A DNA stretch of 64,000 nucleotides from assembly GCA_042095055.1 (NCBI GenBank), contig JBELBZ010000008.1, forward strand, positions 1 through 64,000, written 5' to 3'. The notes under the pieces are model-generated. The model was not told where the DNA came from. It ran no database searches and was given only the letters and a program-made list of their open reading frames with translations. This stretch comes from UBA8752 sp042095055 (GTDB taxonomy: Bacteria > Bacteroidota > Bacteroidia > Flavobacteriales_D > Sanyastnellaceae). Positions within the stretch are counted from its first letter, which is position 1. Each line of letters starts with the position of its first letter. A program made the position numbers and the translations under genes. Below, in pieces: positions 1 through 9,900 of the stretch.

Positions 1-1
1 C

Positions 2-55
2 GACCGCATCACCGCCGCCTACGAGGCCATCAAAAAACAGCGCGGCATCAAATAG
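2..55 (+). CDS. C-terminal end of a truncated gene, possibly a J-domain protein
   Basis: The window opens inside an open frame that runs 17 codons and ends at a TAG (53-55). The tail contains AAYEAIKKQRGIK. This resembles the last helix of J-domains in DjlA/TerB-type co-chaperones, where an AYE-x-I-x-K-x-RG ending is common. The gene lies convergent to the next one, and a strong hairpin separates them. So short a fragment cannot prove the family: the coding call is moderate and the J-domain call is tentative. Confidence 0.45.
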   Translation, partial: DRITAAYEAIKKQRGIK

Positions 56-112
56 AGCTGGCTGCACGCGACAGTCGGACCGCTACCCGACCGCTGCCTG
101 ACCCACCACCGC

Positions 113-139
113 GCGGATTTCGCGCCAGGCGAAATCCGC
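113..139. terminator. 11-bp perfect hairpin between convergent genes
   Basis: GCGGATTTCGC (113-123) and GCGAAATCCGC (129-139) are exact inverted repeats around a 5-nt loop. The hairpin sits between the end of the gene at the window edge and the end of the convergent FISUMP gene. No T-tract follows on either strand, so it is not a textbook intrinsic terminator, but position and stability suggest a bidirectional transcription end. Confidence 0.5.
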
Positions 140-202
140 CACGTGCTCCCCGTCGGCCTGCGGCCTCCAAAGTTTCAAAGTGTCAACCCTCCTTCGCTCC
201 GC

Positions 203-2677
203 TCAATCGGCATCCCTAAGACACCTGACCGAGAAGCCGTAACGCGGATCGCCGTAGTTCCGGCTGATGGCCGGATTGGCGCTGCCCAAGTACCGGTACC
301 AAGCATTGCCGTAACTGGGCGAAGAACTCCACCAGTAGCCGCTGCTCCCGGCACTGCCGAAGTTGCCACTGCTGTAGTCGCGGTAGCCGCCCGGAAGGGC
401 CGAAAACCCGCTCTGATTGGTGCCATTCCATCCCGGGGAGTCATCGGGAGAAGCCTTGAGCGGTGTTCCTGCATACGCGGAGCCTCCCAAGAAATCGGTC
501 AATTCCGTCCATTCTCCATCCGTTGGAACGTGCCATCCGTTCGGACACAAACCACGTGAATCATTTACCGCATACCAATTGTAAAGCTTGCCATGGGCAT
601 CCACATATTCGTCGTTGTTGTCGTAGTCACACCAAGCGCCAACCTCCCCGACGTTAGCCGATGTCCATTCGGTGCTGTTCTGAAGGTTTTGGATGGCATC
701 CCCATTGCGGTAATCCGCAGCCTCCAGGTTTTGGACAAACCAACATTGGTCGCCTATGGTTACCACATCGTATGTCATGAGCTGGTAGGTCAAGGCATCG
801 CCCTGGGCGCACCCAATCAGTGACTCACATGAACCATTGTCCACGTTTGCCGCAGGGTCAAACTCCAAGAAACGGTCGTCGGTACAGCCCAGTATAGCGG
901 GCGTAGAACAACTCCCATCGTTCACGTTGGCCGAGGGGTCATATTCCATGAATTCTGGAATGGTACAACCCAAGACAGGAATGGAACGCAAACAACGCAC
1001 GCTGTGTCCGCGGCGAACACCATGAGACGGAAATTCCAGAACAGTGCCTGTGGCGGTCAGCCGGGGTGAAACTGCAGTCGTGGCGGTGTTGTTGGCCTGC
1101 GGGACGTACGATGGCTTGGACCAAAAGACCGCACTCATTGTCAGGTCTTGGAAGTCAACAGGAGCCAACGCCCGTTCTCCGCCAGGGAGAGCGGTAAATC
1201 CGCTGGAATTTGTGGCCCCCGCATTGGGGCTCTGCCAATGTCCAAGACCGCCTTCTTTGAGGCTTCCACCTGATGCAGCATTGCCCCCAAATGCATCCGA
1301 CAAGGCCTGCCATTCTCCGACAGTAGGCACATCCCAGAACTGCGGACACAGGTCCCTTGCAGCAGCGTAACCATTGTACAACTTGCCGTACACGCTGTCC
1401 GGGCCATACGTCACATAGGCGCCCTCTTCAGTCAAGCTGTTCCAAGCGGCTTCCTCAACCACTTCGCTCAAGGCGGTACCGTCTCGGTATTGGCTGGTGT
1501 TCAAGTTTTGTTTGAACCAACACCGATCGTCTGCCTCGACCAAGGCGTATTCCACGCCATGATACGTGATGGACGTCTGCCCCAAACAGGGGCCACAAGT
1601 GGTGTCGTAGATGTCGTCTCCATCCGTATCCACCAGGCAGTCCTGGCAGTTCCCCTCGCCATCAGGCGCATTTCCAGCGCAATCGCACGCGCCATCCGGG
1701 ATGTCAAAACAGCCGCATTCGAGCACGGGACCGGGACCGTTGCATACGCCACAAGCGTCGAGGTCACCATCACAAGGGTCTCCGCCATTGTCATCGCAAA
1801 TGCCATCGCCGTCGGCATCTGTTTGGCAATTCCCGTTGCATGTACCTACGGCGTCTGGCGTCCCCACGCAGTCGTCCACATCGTCACAAATGCCATCGCC
1901 GTCGGCATCCAACGTTCCGTTGCAATCGCAGTAGCCAGGAGGTATGCCGCTGCAGCCACAGTCGTAGATGGCGCCAGGGCCGTTGCAGATGCCGCATGCG
2001 TCGAGGGTGCCGATGCAAGCGTCGTTGCCGTCGTCGTCACAGATGCCATCGCCGTCGGCATCGGACAGGCAGGTGCCGCCGCACACATTGAGGGCGTCGA
2101 GTTGGTTGCCATCGCAGTCGCAAGCGCCGTCGGGGAGTTCAGCACAGCCGCAGGCATAAATCGCGCCGGGGCCGTCGCAGACACCGCAATCGTCCGTATA
2201 CAGACACAGGGCAGCGTAGTTGACTGTGGCCTCCGCATCGAAGTTGCACGCCGCCTCGTCTGCGCAGCCCACCTCTCCGGAAACAGGACCCGCCGACGAA
2301 GTCCACGTGGGGACCGTGCCGTCGAGCAGCAGGGCGTCGCCGGGTTGCCCAACGGGAACCAAGGTCCAGTCTGTGCCGTCCCAATAGAGCATCTGACCGG
2401 GGGCCGTGCCAGGCACCATGGGGATGGCCACGGTGTCTGAGGTGGCGTTAGCGGCCGCTGCCTCGAGGGCGTCGATGTATTCGGTGAGCGTTTGGCCATC
2501 GACCATGACCTCCGCCGGCGTATAGTAGGTGCCAAACAAAGGCAGCAGTCCCAGCAAGTCGGGCGCGCCTATGGCACTGTCGCCGTTGGCGTCGGGATTG
2601 TAGGGCGGGACAACGGTTTGGGCCTCAGCACAGAACGCAACGCCCATGAGGAGCGCCAGCAAGTAGGTTCGGTTCAT
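203..2677 (-). CDS. Secreted FISUMP-domain protein with Cys-rich calcium-binding-type repeats
   Basis: An 824-residue predicted surface protein. Residues 1-20 form a signal peptide ending AEAQ. Next comes a dockerin-like stretch (about 27-50, with IGAPDLLGLLPLFG), then a tail-fibre-like motif (about 94-125, GQMLYWDGTDW), a Cys-rich region (about 138-365) with DADGDGICDD thrombospondin-3-like calcium motifs, a first FISUMP domain (about 365-564), two GC...DGSC modules (about 568-617) and a second FISUMP domain (about 622-820). FISUMP (Fibrobacter succinogenes major paralogous) domains are frequent in secreted Bacteroidota proteins and their role is unknown. No T9SS sorting domain is evident at the C-terminus. 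An adhesive or structural role is an inference. Confidence 0.85.
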   Translation of the reverse strand: MNRTYLLALLMGVAFCAEAQTVVPPYNPDANGDSAIGAPDLLGLLPLFGTYYTPAEVMVDGQTLTEYIDALEAAAANATSDTVAIPMVPGTAPGQMLYWDGTDWTLVPVGQPGDALLLDGTVPTWTSSAGPVSGEVGCADEAACNFDAEATVNYAALCLYTDDCGVCDGPGAIYACGCAELPDGACDCDGNQLDALNVCGGTCLSDADGDGICDDDGNDACIGTLDACGICNGPGAIYDCGCSGIPPGYCDCNGTLDADGDGICDDVDDCVGTPDAVGTCNGNCQTDADGDGICDDNGGDPCDGDLDACGVCNGPGPVLECGCFDIPDGACDCAGNAPDGEGNCQDCLVDTDGDDIYDTTCGPCLGQTSITYHGVEYALVEADDRCWFKQNLNTSQYRDGTALSEVVEEAAWNSLTEEGAYVTYGPDSVYGKLYNGYAAARDLCPQFWDVPTVGEWQALSDAFGGNAASGGSLKEGGLGHWQSPNAGATNSSGFTALPGGERALAPVDFQDLTMSAVFWSKPSYVPQANNTATTAVSPRLTATGTVLEFPSHGVRRGHSVRCLRSIPVLGCTIPEFMEYDPSANVNDGSCSTPAILGCTDDRFLEFDPAANVDNGSCESLIGCAQGDALTYQLMTYDVVTIGDQCWFVQNLEAADYRNGDAIQNLQNSTEWTSANVGEVGAWCDYDNNDEYVDAHGKLYNWYAVNDSRGLCPNGWHVPTDGEWTELTDFLGGSAYAGTPLKASPDDSPGWNGTNQSGFSALPGGYRDYSSGNFGSAGSSGYWWSSSPSYGNAWYRYLGSANPAISRNYGDPRYGFSVRCLRDAD
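1583..2200 (-). repeat. Degenerate tandem Cys/Asp-rich repeats inside the FISUMP gene
   Basis: Residues about 160-365 hold three units of the form D-x-CG-x-C-x-GPG followed by CGC, a P-dG-x-CDC segment and G (units near 160-191, 219-254 and 300-336). They are separated by DADGDGICDD calcium-type loops near 206, 257 and 288. The units differ in sequence, which fits an old protein-level duplication rather than a recent DNA repeat. Confidence 0.75.
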
Positions 2678-2770
2678 GACCTCAAGTTCTGAAATGATCT
2701 ACCAACCCGTGGCAATGAGGGACCTGGATTTTGTTGGTGTTGGTCGCTCGGGAGGTTGATTTTTAGCAGT

Positions 2771-4825
2771 TCAGAGGGAGCGGGCCCATTCGAAGCCCTC
2801 GCGGATGGCGCGCTCGGCGTCGATGCCGTAGGCCACCTTCGCGCCGCCGATCACGGTGACGGGGATGCCGGTGGCCTCGAGGGCCGCGACCGATTCGTTG
2901 TTGGAGAGTTGGCCCGAGCAGAAGACCACGTTGTCGAGTTCGAGGAACTGTTCCTTGTCGCCCACTTCGATGCGGAGTCCCGTGGGCTCGATGGCCTTGT
3001 AGGCAACGCCGGGGATGGCTTGGACCCCGCGGAAGCGGAGCGTGAGGCGGTGGATCCAGCCGGTGGTCTTGCCGAGGCCCTTTCCGGGCTTGCCCTCCTT
3101 GCGCTGCAGGAGATAGAGGGTGCGGCCGTTGTCCGGGCGCTGTGGTTCGATGAGGCCGCCATCGTGCTCGAGGGTGCCGTCGATGCCCCAACTCTTGCGG
3201 AAGCCGTCTACGGTTTCTTCGCCATGGGGATGCGAGAGGAAGTCGGCCACGTCGAAACCGATGCCGCCAGCCCCGATGAGGGCCACGCGCTGGCCCACCT
3301 CCACTTCGCCGCGCAACACCTTGTCGTAAGGCACCGCAATCGGCAGGTCATTGCCGGGGATGCTGGGCACGCGGGGCCGAATGCCAGCGCACCACGCCAC
3401 GGCTTTGAACGGGTCGCCCTTGTCTTGGGCCGCGCCCACGTCGGTGGGCTCAAAGCGGGTGCCGAGGTGAATGCGGACACCGTGGCGGTCGAGCTCGTGC
3501 TGGTAGTAGCGCAGGGTCTCTGCGAACTCTTCTTTGCCCGGGATTTGGTGGGCAAGCAGGAATTGGCCGCCGAGTTTTTCTTGGGCCTCGTAGAGGTCGA
3601 CGGTGGCGCCGCGCTTGGCGAGTTCGAGGGCGGTGGACATGCCCGCTGGGCCGCCACCAACCACCGCGTAGCGGCCTTCGAGGCCTTGTGGAGCCGCCTT
3701 GGTGAATTCGGTTTCGCGGCCGGCGCGCGGGTTGACCACGCAGCCCGCCACTTGGCCCTTGAAGGTGCGATCGAGGCACGCCTGGTTGCATGCGATGCAG
3801 GTGTTGATCTCGCCCTCTCTGCCTTCGATGGCTTTGGCGATGATGTCGCCGTCGGCCAGCCAAGGGCGGGCCATGGAGACGAGGTCGGCACAGCCGTCGG
3901 CCAGCACCTGCTCGGCCACCTCCGGCATGTTGATGCGGTTGGTGGTCACCAGCGGGACACCGACCTGGCCCATGAGCTTCTTGGTCACCCAAGCAAAGCC
4001 CGCGCGCGGCACCATGGCGGCGATCGTAGGGATGCGGGCCTCGTGCCAACCGATGCCCGTGTTGATGATGTCGGCGCCAGCGGCCTCAATGATTTGGGCC
4101 TGTTCCACCACTTCGCCCCAGCCGTTGCCCTCCTCCACGAGGTCGAGCATGCTCAGGCGGTACATGATGGCAAAATCCGGCCCGCAGGCCTGTCGGATGC
4201 GGGAGACGATTTCCTCGGGGAAGCGCACGCGGTTGGCAAACTCGCCGCCCCATTGGTCGGCCCGGTGGTTGGTGCGCCGCACCAGGAACTGGTTGATGAG
4301 GTAGCCCTCAGAGCCCATGATTTCGACGCCATCGTAGCCAGCTTCTCGCGCCAGCACAGCGCAGCGCACGTAGGCACGGATGGTCCGTTCCACGCCCCTT
4401 CCACTGAGCGCCCACGGGCTGAACTTGCTGATGGGCGCCTTGCCCTTGGAGGGCGCGACGCAGAAAGGATGGTAGCTGTAGCGCCCGCCGTGCAGGATTT
4501 GCAGGGCAATGCGGCCATCGGCTGCGTGCACAGCATCGGTCACCTCCCGGTGCTTGGCCGCTTGGGACGAGCGCATGAGGGCCGCTCCATGGGGAGCGAG
4601 CTTGCCTGCGCGGTTGGGACTGATGCCGCCGGTGACGATGAGGCCTGCCCCACCCTCTGCCCGCTCGGCATAGAACTTCGCGAGCTTGGTGAAGCCGCCC
4701 TGTTCTTCCTCGAGCCCCATGTGCATGGAGCCCATGATGGAGCGGTTGGGCATGGTCATGCCTGCCACCTCCAGCGGCTGCAACAAATGCGGGTATTTCG
4801 GATGGCGTGGAGCGGTTCCGGTCAT
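2771..4825 (-). CDS. fadH: NADPH-dependent 2,4-dienoyl-CoA reductase
   Basis: A 684-residue protein close in length and sequence to E. coli FadH (about 672). This enzyme reduces 2,4-dienoyl-CoA during beta-oxidation of unsaturated fatty acids. The N-terminal half is an old-yellow-enzyme TIM barrel with GSMHMGLEE, LQILHGGRYSYHP and GYDGVEIMGSEGYLIN. It is followed by the 4Fe-4S motif CIACNQACL with a further Cys in GCVVNPRA. The C-terminal half binds FAD and NADPH (VVGGGPAGM, ALIGAGGIGFD). The frame stays open 80 codons upstream, but homology starts just after ATG 4825, and an earlier start would run into the neighbouring gene. The cofactors are inferred from the family. Confidence 0.95.
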   Translation of the reverse strand: MTGTAPRHPKYPHLLQPLEVAGMTMPNRSIMGSMHMGLEEEQGGFTKLAKFYAERAEGGAGLIVTGGISPNRAGKLAPHGAALMRSSQAAKHREVTDAVHAADGRIALQILHGGRYSYHPFCVAPSKGKAPISKFSPWALSGRGVERTIRAYVRCAVLAREAGYDGVEIMGSEGYLINQFLVRRTNHRADQWGGEFANRVRFPEEIVSRIRQACGPDFAIMYRLSMLDLVEEGNGWGEVVEQAQIIEAAGADIINTGIGWHEARIPTIAAMVPRAGFAWVTKKLMGQVGVPLVTTNRINMPEVAEQVLADGCADLVSMARPWLADGDIIAKAIEGREGEINTCIACNQACLDRTFKGQVAGCVVNPRAGRETEFTKAAPQGLEGRYAVVGGGPAGMSTALELAKRGATVDLYEAQEKLGGQFLLAHQIPGKEEFAETLRYYQHELDRHGVRIHLGTRFEPTDVGAAQDKGDPFKAVAWCAGIRPRVPSIPGNDLPIAVPYDKVLRGEVEVGQRVALIGAGGIGFDVADFLSHPHGEETVDGFRKSWGIDGTLEHDGGLIEPQRPDNGRTLYLLQRKEGKPGKGLGKTTGWIHRLTLRFRGVQAIPGVAYKAIEPTGLRIEVGDKEQFLELDNVVFCSGQLSNNESVAALEATGIPVTVIGGAKVAYGIDAERAIREGFEWARSL

Positions 4826-4867
4826 GACCCCAAGTTCGGACAATCTGGGCAGAGCCAAACCACGGTC

Positions 4868-4886
4868 TGTATCCATTCTGAATACA
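4868..4886. promoter_or_regulatory. Inverted repeat upstream of fadH, candidate operator
   Basis: TGTATCC and GAATACA face each other across 5 nt (6 of 7 positions complementary). A third similar half-site, GATACAC, lies at 4894-4900. The cluster is 43-75 bp upstream of the fadH start, where a repressor or activator of a fatty-acid gene could bind. No regulator gene is adjacent. This rests on symmetry and position only. Confidence 0.3.
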
Positions 4887-4916
4887 CCTCTGAGATACAC
4901 CAAATGCGGGTGACTT

Positions 4917-6953
4917 TCAAGGCGCACAAGCCTGGCCAAACACCCCCAATAACAGGAGGATGTCTGCCACGTCAACAAACCCGTTGGCATTGATATCCGG
5001 GGAGCAAGGAGCCGTTTCCGCGACGCACTGCTGGTCGGCGACGGACCAGAACGTCCCTGGACCACACAACCCGTTGTAGGTGCACGAACCGTCGTCCTCC
5101 TCGGCTTCAGACTGGTAATTGTCGGCCATCGGATTGGTGCATCCTACCGCCCCACCGTACAGTGACCATTCGACCGTCCCTTGCAGGTGGTACAACCCGC
5201 CAAACCAAAAGGCCTCATAGAAAGTGGGCTCACCCTCAGCCACCAATACAGACAGCGTATTCAAGGTGTCGCCATTCCATACCACCGACGTCCATTGGGG
5301 AGGCACGGTCAAATGCAGCCAGACCGAGTCGCCCGCAGCGGTGAATTCAACCGCCATTTCTTCCGCGCCTTCGATGATGGAGACCGCACTGTCTGCCGGC
5401 ACATCGTACAAGCAGGAGCGACCACCCATGGGCCAAAAGACCTCCAAGGAGTCCGCGGATTCCATCGCTCCAAGTCCAAAGAATTGGGTCGCACTGTGCT
5501 GCGCAAAGAGGTCCTCTCCGGCGCGCAAGGTGCGCTGCTGGGAGCGTCCATTGGCATGGAGCACCAAGCGCGATCCAATGGCCTCGGTATTGGAATGGGT
5601 GCCACACAACGATACGGCCAGGCGGTGCCGGCTGGGGTGGTCCTCGCCTGCTGTATTGAGCAAAAAAGTGGCATACTGTCCGCCACCGGCGCCAACAACA
5701 TCGGGCCGCAGATCGCCGTTGAAATCGCCCCGCGCAATACTCTGCCACAGCGCGTCCTTGCCCCACCAGTCATCGGTCACCTCTTCAAACCCAGCCCCGG
5801 CATTCAGAGGTGCGCCTGGATGCCTGTAGAAATAGTTGTCATAGAACTCTACAGCAGAGGCCGACAGGCTCCACGGGGAGGTCGCCACCATCAGGTCTTC
5901 CCATCCATCGAGGTCTTGGTCAATCCACATGGAGCCCCAAGACCAGCGTTCGGTGTCCAACCCCACTTCTGACGAACGCTCCTCATAGGCTCCCGTTGAA
6001 TCGAGGTCGAAATAAGCCCCCGTCACTTGCGGATAGGGATAATAGAATTCCCCCATGGACTGGTTGGTCACGAAAACCTCTTCTGCCCCATCCCCATCTG
6101 GGTCGCTTACAGTAACAGACATCGCGGACATGGCCACGTCCAACCCCATCTCTGCTGCAGATTCTGTGAAGCTGCCGTCTCCACCGTTGATGAAGGCTTG
6201 GTTTTGGGTGGGACAATTCGCATCGATGCCCGCATCGTTGATCACGAAGATGTCCTGCAGCCCATCTCCATTCAAGTCCAACCAGGCCCCTTGGAAAGAG
6301 GCCTGAATCCCAGCCGCCAAACCCGACGGTTCGGACACATCCACAAACTGTCCACCCTCTTGCTCGAGGAGGACATTTTCGGTCATCCACAAGCCCTGGC
6401 ATTCAAGGGCGTATATCGCCACCATCACATCGAGGTCGCCGTCGAGGTCCATGTCGCACCATGCCATGCCATGTGCAGCCCGGTCCTCCAAAATGCCCAA
6501 CCCCCACTCTTCTGTGCGGTTCACAAAGCCTTGGTCCTCGCACATCCACACCTGGCTTTGCGACACCAAGCCCCCTCCAAAAAACAGGGAAAAAGGCATC
6601 GCCGCCGTGTGCACAAAATCCCGGTCACCATCGTTGTCGATGTCGAGCCACATCAGCGCAATGGGCCTGCCTGTGCCCGGCACAATGCCCAGGTCAACTT
6701 CCGTCAACCCATCGGGGCCTCCTGTATAGAACAGCAGCTCATTGGAGGCATTGCTCACGGTCAGGTCGTCCCATCCGTCCAGGTTGAAGTCAACACAACT
6801 GATGCCCTGCCCTGTAAAATTTGTGTAGGCCTCGATGCTGGGAGCCAGCGACCAAGGGGACCATTGGGCAGAGCCATCTGCCGCACAGCAGCAGATGCCG
6901 CACAGCCACGCCCATTTCCAAGCAGGAACGCCCCGTTCTCGAATCCCATTCAC
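4917..6953 (-). CDS. Secreted FG-GAP/VCBS-repeat protein with ASPIC domain and dockerin-like tail
   Basis: A predicted secreted protein of about 678 residues. Repeated Asp-rich loops such as DFNLDGWDDL, DIDNDGDRDF and DMDLDGDLDV through the first 400 residues mark FG-GAP/VCBS beta-propeller blades. An ASPIC/UnbV domain lies at about 460-525 (GSRLVLHANG to SLEVFWPMGG). A GC...DDGSC module (about 604-624) and a dockerin-like DINANGFVDVADILLLL segment (about 650-670) end the protein. No in-frame ATG exists near the start. GTG at 6953 is chosen because a TATCTTGT box ends 5 nt upstream and a plausible signal peptide (WAWLCGICCCAADGSA) follows; TTG 6962 is the alternative. Such propellers usually act in adhesion or binding; the ligand is unknown. 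Confidence 0.82.
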   Translation of the reverse strand: MNGIRERGVPAWKWAWLCGICCCAADGSAQWSPWSLAPSIEAYTNFTGQGISCVDFNLDGWDDLTVSNASNELLFYTGGPDGLTEVDLGIVPGTGRPIALMWLDIDNDGDRDFVHTAAMPFSLFFGGGLVSQSQVWMCEDQGFVNRTEEWGLGILEDRAAHGMAWCDMDLDGDLDVMVAIYALECQGLWMTENVLLEQEGGQFVDVSEPSGLAAGIQASFQGAWLDLNGDGLQDIFVINDAGIDANCPTQNQAFINGGDGSFTESAAEMGLDVAMSAMSVTVSDPDGDGAEEVFVTNQSMGEFYYPYPQVTGAYFDLDSTGAYEERSSEVGLDTERWSWGSMWIDQDLDGWEDLMVATSPWSLSASAVEFYDNYFYRHPGAPLNAGAGFEEVTDDWWGKDALWQSIARGDFNGDLRPDVVGAGGGQYATFLLNTAGEDHPSRHRLAVSLCGTHSNTEAIGSRLVLHANGRSQQRTLRAGEDLFAQHSATQFFGLGAMESADSLEVFWPMGGRSCLYDVPADSAVSIIEGAEEMAVEFTAAGDSVWLHLTVPPQWTSVVWNGDTLNTLSVLVAEGEPTFYEAFWFGGLYHLQGTVEWSLYGGAVGCTNPMADNYQSEAEEDDGSCTYNGLCGPGTFWSVADQQCVAETAPCSPDINANGFVDVADILLLLGVFGQACAP

Positions 6954-6990
6954 AGCATACAAGATACCGTTTTGGAAAGCGCCCGTCCGA

Positions 6991-9900
6991 TCAATCGAAC
7001 TCTGGAAAGCGGTCTACGAATTCATTGCGCCGCCCGCGTGATGGCAAAATCTGGTAGATGAAGCGGTCATCGCCCTCCTTGATCCTGCGCTTGTCGTCTT
7101 TGAGTTCTGTGATGCCGTCAATGAACTGCTGGTCCTTAGAGGTGATGTTCATGACGCCGTTGCGGTATTCAAAGAAGTACCAGTTTTCGTTGTCCAGGTG
7201 CAAGTAAATGCGCAGGATGCCATTGGTCCCAGCCAAGCTCCATTCGATGCGGCCTTGCAACCTTCTGAAGACCGGGACTTTGCCCATCGACACGATGCCG
7301 ATGCCGTTTTCCCCACTCACGAATGCATCCTCAGAAGGATCCCAAGTCAAATCGAGGCCGGTAAACAGGAAGCGGTGCTGTATGGACTCTGGCGTCTTCT
7401 TGAAAGCCCCCATCAGGGTCATTTCTCCGAGCACCTCATCGGCGCCTTCTAACCCCAACCACTCGCGTGTCGCCGCTTCAAAAGTGGTTTCTGTAATGTC
7501 CAAGGGGGCCGCCGTAGCATAGAGCTGGAGCCTCTCGGCCAAAGACTTCCACAGCTGTTCGTCGAACGGAAAGTCCATCCCCACCGTTACCGCCGCTTCA
7601 ATCCCCGTGCCTGTTGGGAACACCTTGACCTCACCTGCCGAGCGCTGGGTCACCATGCCATAATCTACGGGAAGGCTCACTGGGCCACTGCCGGTCACAC
7701 TGCAATCGCCCGCCTTGAGTTCGATCAAGGTCCCCGGCAAGTTGGGCTGCAACATCTTCTCAGGAGAACCCGCCTGGTAGGCCCCATCGCGCTTGTTGTA
7801 GCGGAGCTCTCCCGCCGCAGCCAAAATCCCGTATTCGCTGTGGCTGCGCACCTCATCGACAAAGGCACCATAAGGTCCACCTCCCGGCTCGTCCACATCG
7901 CGGAAATAAGCCCCTACGCCCAAATGCGCCATCATCGGTGTCTTCAAGGTGGTGTCGAGGGGAATCCTCACATCCTTGGGGTCGATGACCGAGGTAAACA
8001 AGAGCTGCTCCTTGTCCGTTTCGGGACAAGCCGCCTCAAGGGTGACCGCACCATCAAATTCGAGGTGCTGTCGCGCTGCTGCCAAGCGCACCTCTCCAGA
8101 AAAGCCGAAAAAGGGACTCAAGCCAAAACCATCTTGAACGGGAATCGTGCCCCTTCCGACCGTTTCACCACTCGTGTCGACCTCCACCGCCTCCAATTCA
8201 ATCAGCTGTTCCAACCCGTTCTCATCCTCATAAAACAAGGCGGCCCTCGCTGAGTAGTCAAAGCGCCCCGTGATGTTGACATCGGCGTCAAACAACCGGT
8301 GATACCGGGTGACCACATTGGCCACAATGACCGCACGTGTCAATTGGTCCATCTGCGCCCTGCGCCTGACCACCACCCGGCCACTGTCCGGCTCCACAAA
8401 GGCGTCCGCCGTGCGGATGAATTTGACCGCCTCACACTTGAGTATCGCTTCACTGACATCGTACACCGCCGTGGGCGCCAAGAAATTCAAGCTGTCTTGG
8501 TCGGCCCTTGTCGAGTAAAAATTGGAACTCGATGATGCTTCATCCGAGTCGATGACAAAGTCGTCCAAAGGCGCCCTGCTCGAGGTCATTTCCATCTCGT
8601 CCTTGTCCATAAACCACTTGAACTCATCCATGAAGCACATGTACTGGTTGGCGGGCAGTTCGATTTTCGTTTCGCCATCGTTGGAGGCGAATTCTCCGAT
8701 GCGGTCATCAAAGTCGATGTCGCAATGGACATTGTCGGTTTTGAAGGCCAGCGCGCCTTCGACCTTCTGGTCCAATTGGAATGAAGCGGTGTCGGCCAAA
8801 ATGTGTCGCCGGTTATAGCGGAACAGGTCTGAACCCAGCTGGGCACCACTGAAATGCATGACCCCTTCACCGGTCATCCCATCCGTTCCCAGCACCAAAC
8901 CTCCGTCCAGCTCGCTGGCCCCCTCAAACAGCCGCAAAGGCACATCTTGGGTACGCGCCGTAATGCGGTTAGATCGGGGCTCAAACAAAACGGCCACCTC
9001 CTCTCCTTGGACCTCTGGAACGGGCGGCGGGCCCGCTGCTTCGCGGTTGGTGAACACCTGCGCCACCCCCCTGGTGCTGTCGGGAAGCAACACAAACCGG
9101 TCGCTCTCAGCATGGGCTGTTCGGAAGTCCAAAGCGCCCCCTCCTTGCAATCCTCCCCCATCGAGGGTCAGGTTTTGGTCAAAGTTTCCAACCCCACCAT
9201 AGACTTGGTAGCCTCCTGCAGGTGTGGCCGTTGTAAAGCCCAAGTGCAGGTCATCCATCACGTGCAGGTTTTCCTGCAGCGGTGGCAACAGGTCGCCGGA
9301 CTCCAATGTCCCTGCAAAAACGAGCTCCTGCCGACCCAAAGCATCCAAACTGTCCAACGTAAAGGGCTCGACCACAAAGCGAAAACGTTCCCGTTCGTAT
9401 GCGCCATTTTCTATGGCCTGGTCATCCCAATGCACGTAACTGGGCGCTTCAGTCACCAGCACCGGGTACTGCGGATAGGCCTCACTCAAGCGACCCGACC
9501 TGTTGATGGGCACGTCCACACGCAGCACCCCTTGGATATACTCCAGGCGGTTTTTGACCAGTTTGCGCCTGGGCTTTCCCCGTGCGTCTTTTTCCTCCTC
9601 ATTGACGCGGAGCTTGCACGACTCCACCGCATTCAACTCAATGGAGAAGGATTCATAATCAAAGGCATAATCGGTGCCTTCAAACTGCAGGTTGCCCGCC
9701 CTGACACCTCCCGCAAAGGCAAAGTCGCGGTCTTCGCCGATGACCACCTTTCCATCCCGTGGCTCGATCACGACACCGCGGTCTCGCGAGACATTGACCC
9801 TGTCCACACCATTGAGTTTCAGCTGGCCATTCAGCAAGCTGATTTCGCCATGTCCGGACCCTGAGGCTTCCGAGCGAAAAAACAACACGTCAAAATCGCG

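Noticed and set aside
1583..2200. Possible CRISPR array or DNA satellite in the repeated region
   Set aside because: Units differ in sequence and length, lie in one coding frame and conserve protein residues; there are no uniform repeats or unique spacers.
1490..2440. A 316-codon plus-strand frame across the FISUMP repeats
   Set aside because: It mirrors the Asp/Gly/Cys codon repeats of the minus-strand gene, giving Ala/Val-rich low-complexity sequence without start context.
2756..4993. A 745-codon open frame on the plus strand opposite fadH, and similar long antisense frames opposite the M1 peptidase (24169-26007), biotin carboxylase (36253-37524) and PEP carboxylase (51465-52745)
   Set aside because: High GC and third-position bias keep opposite frames open. 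Their proteins are low-complexity and match no family, while the sense genes carry full catalytic motifs.
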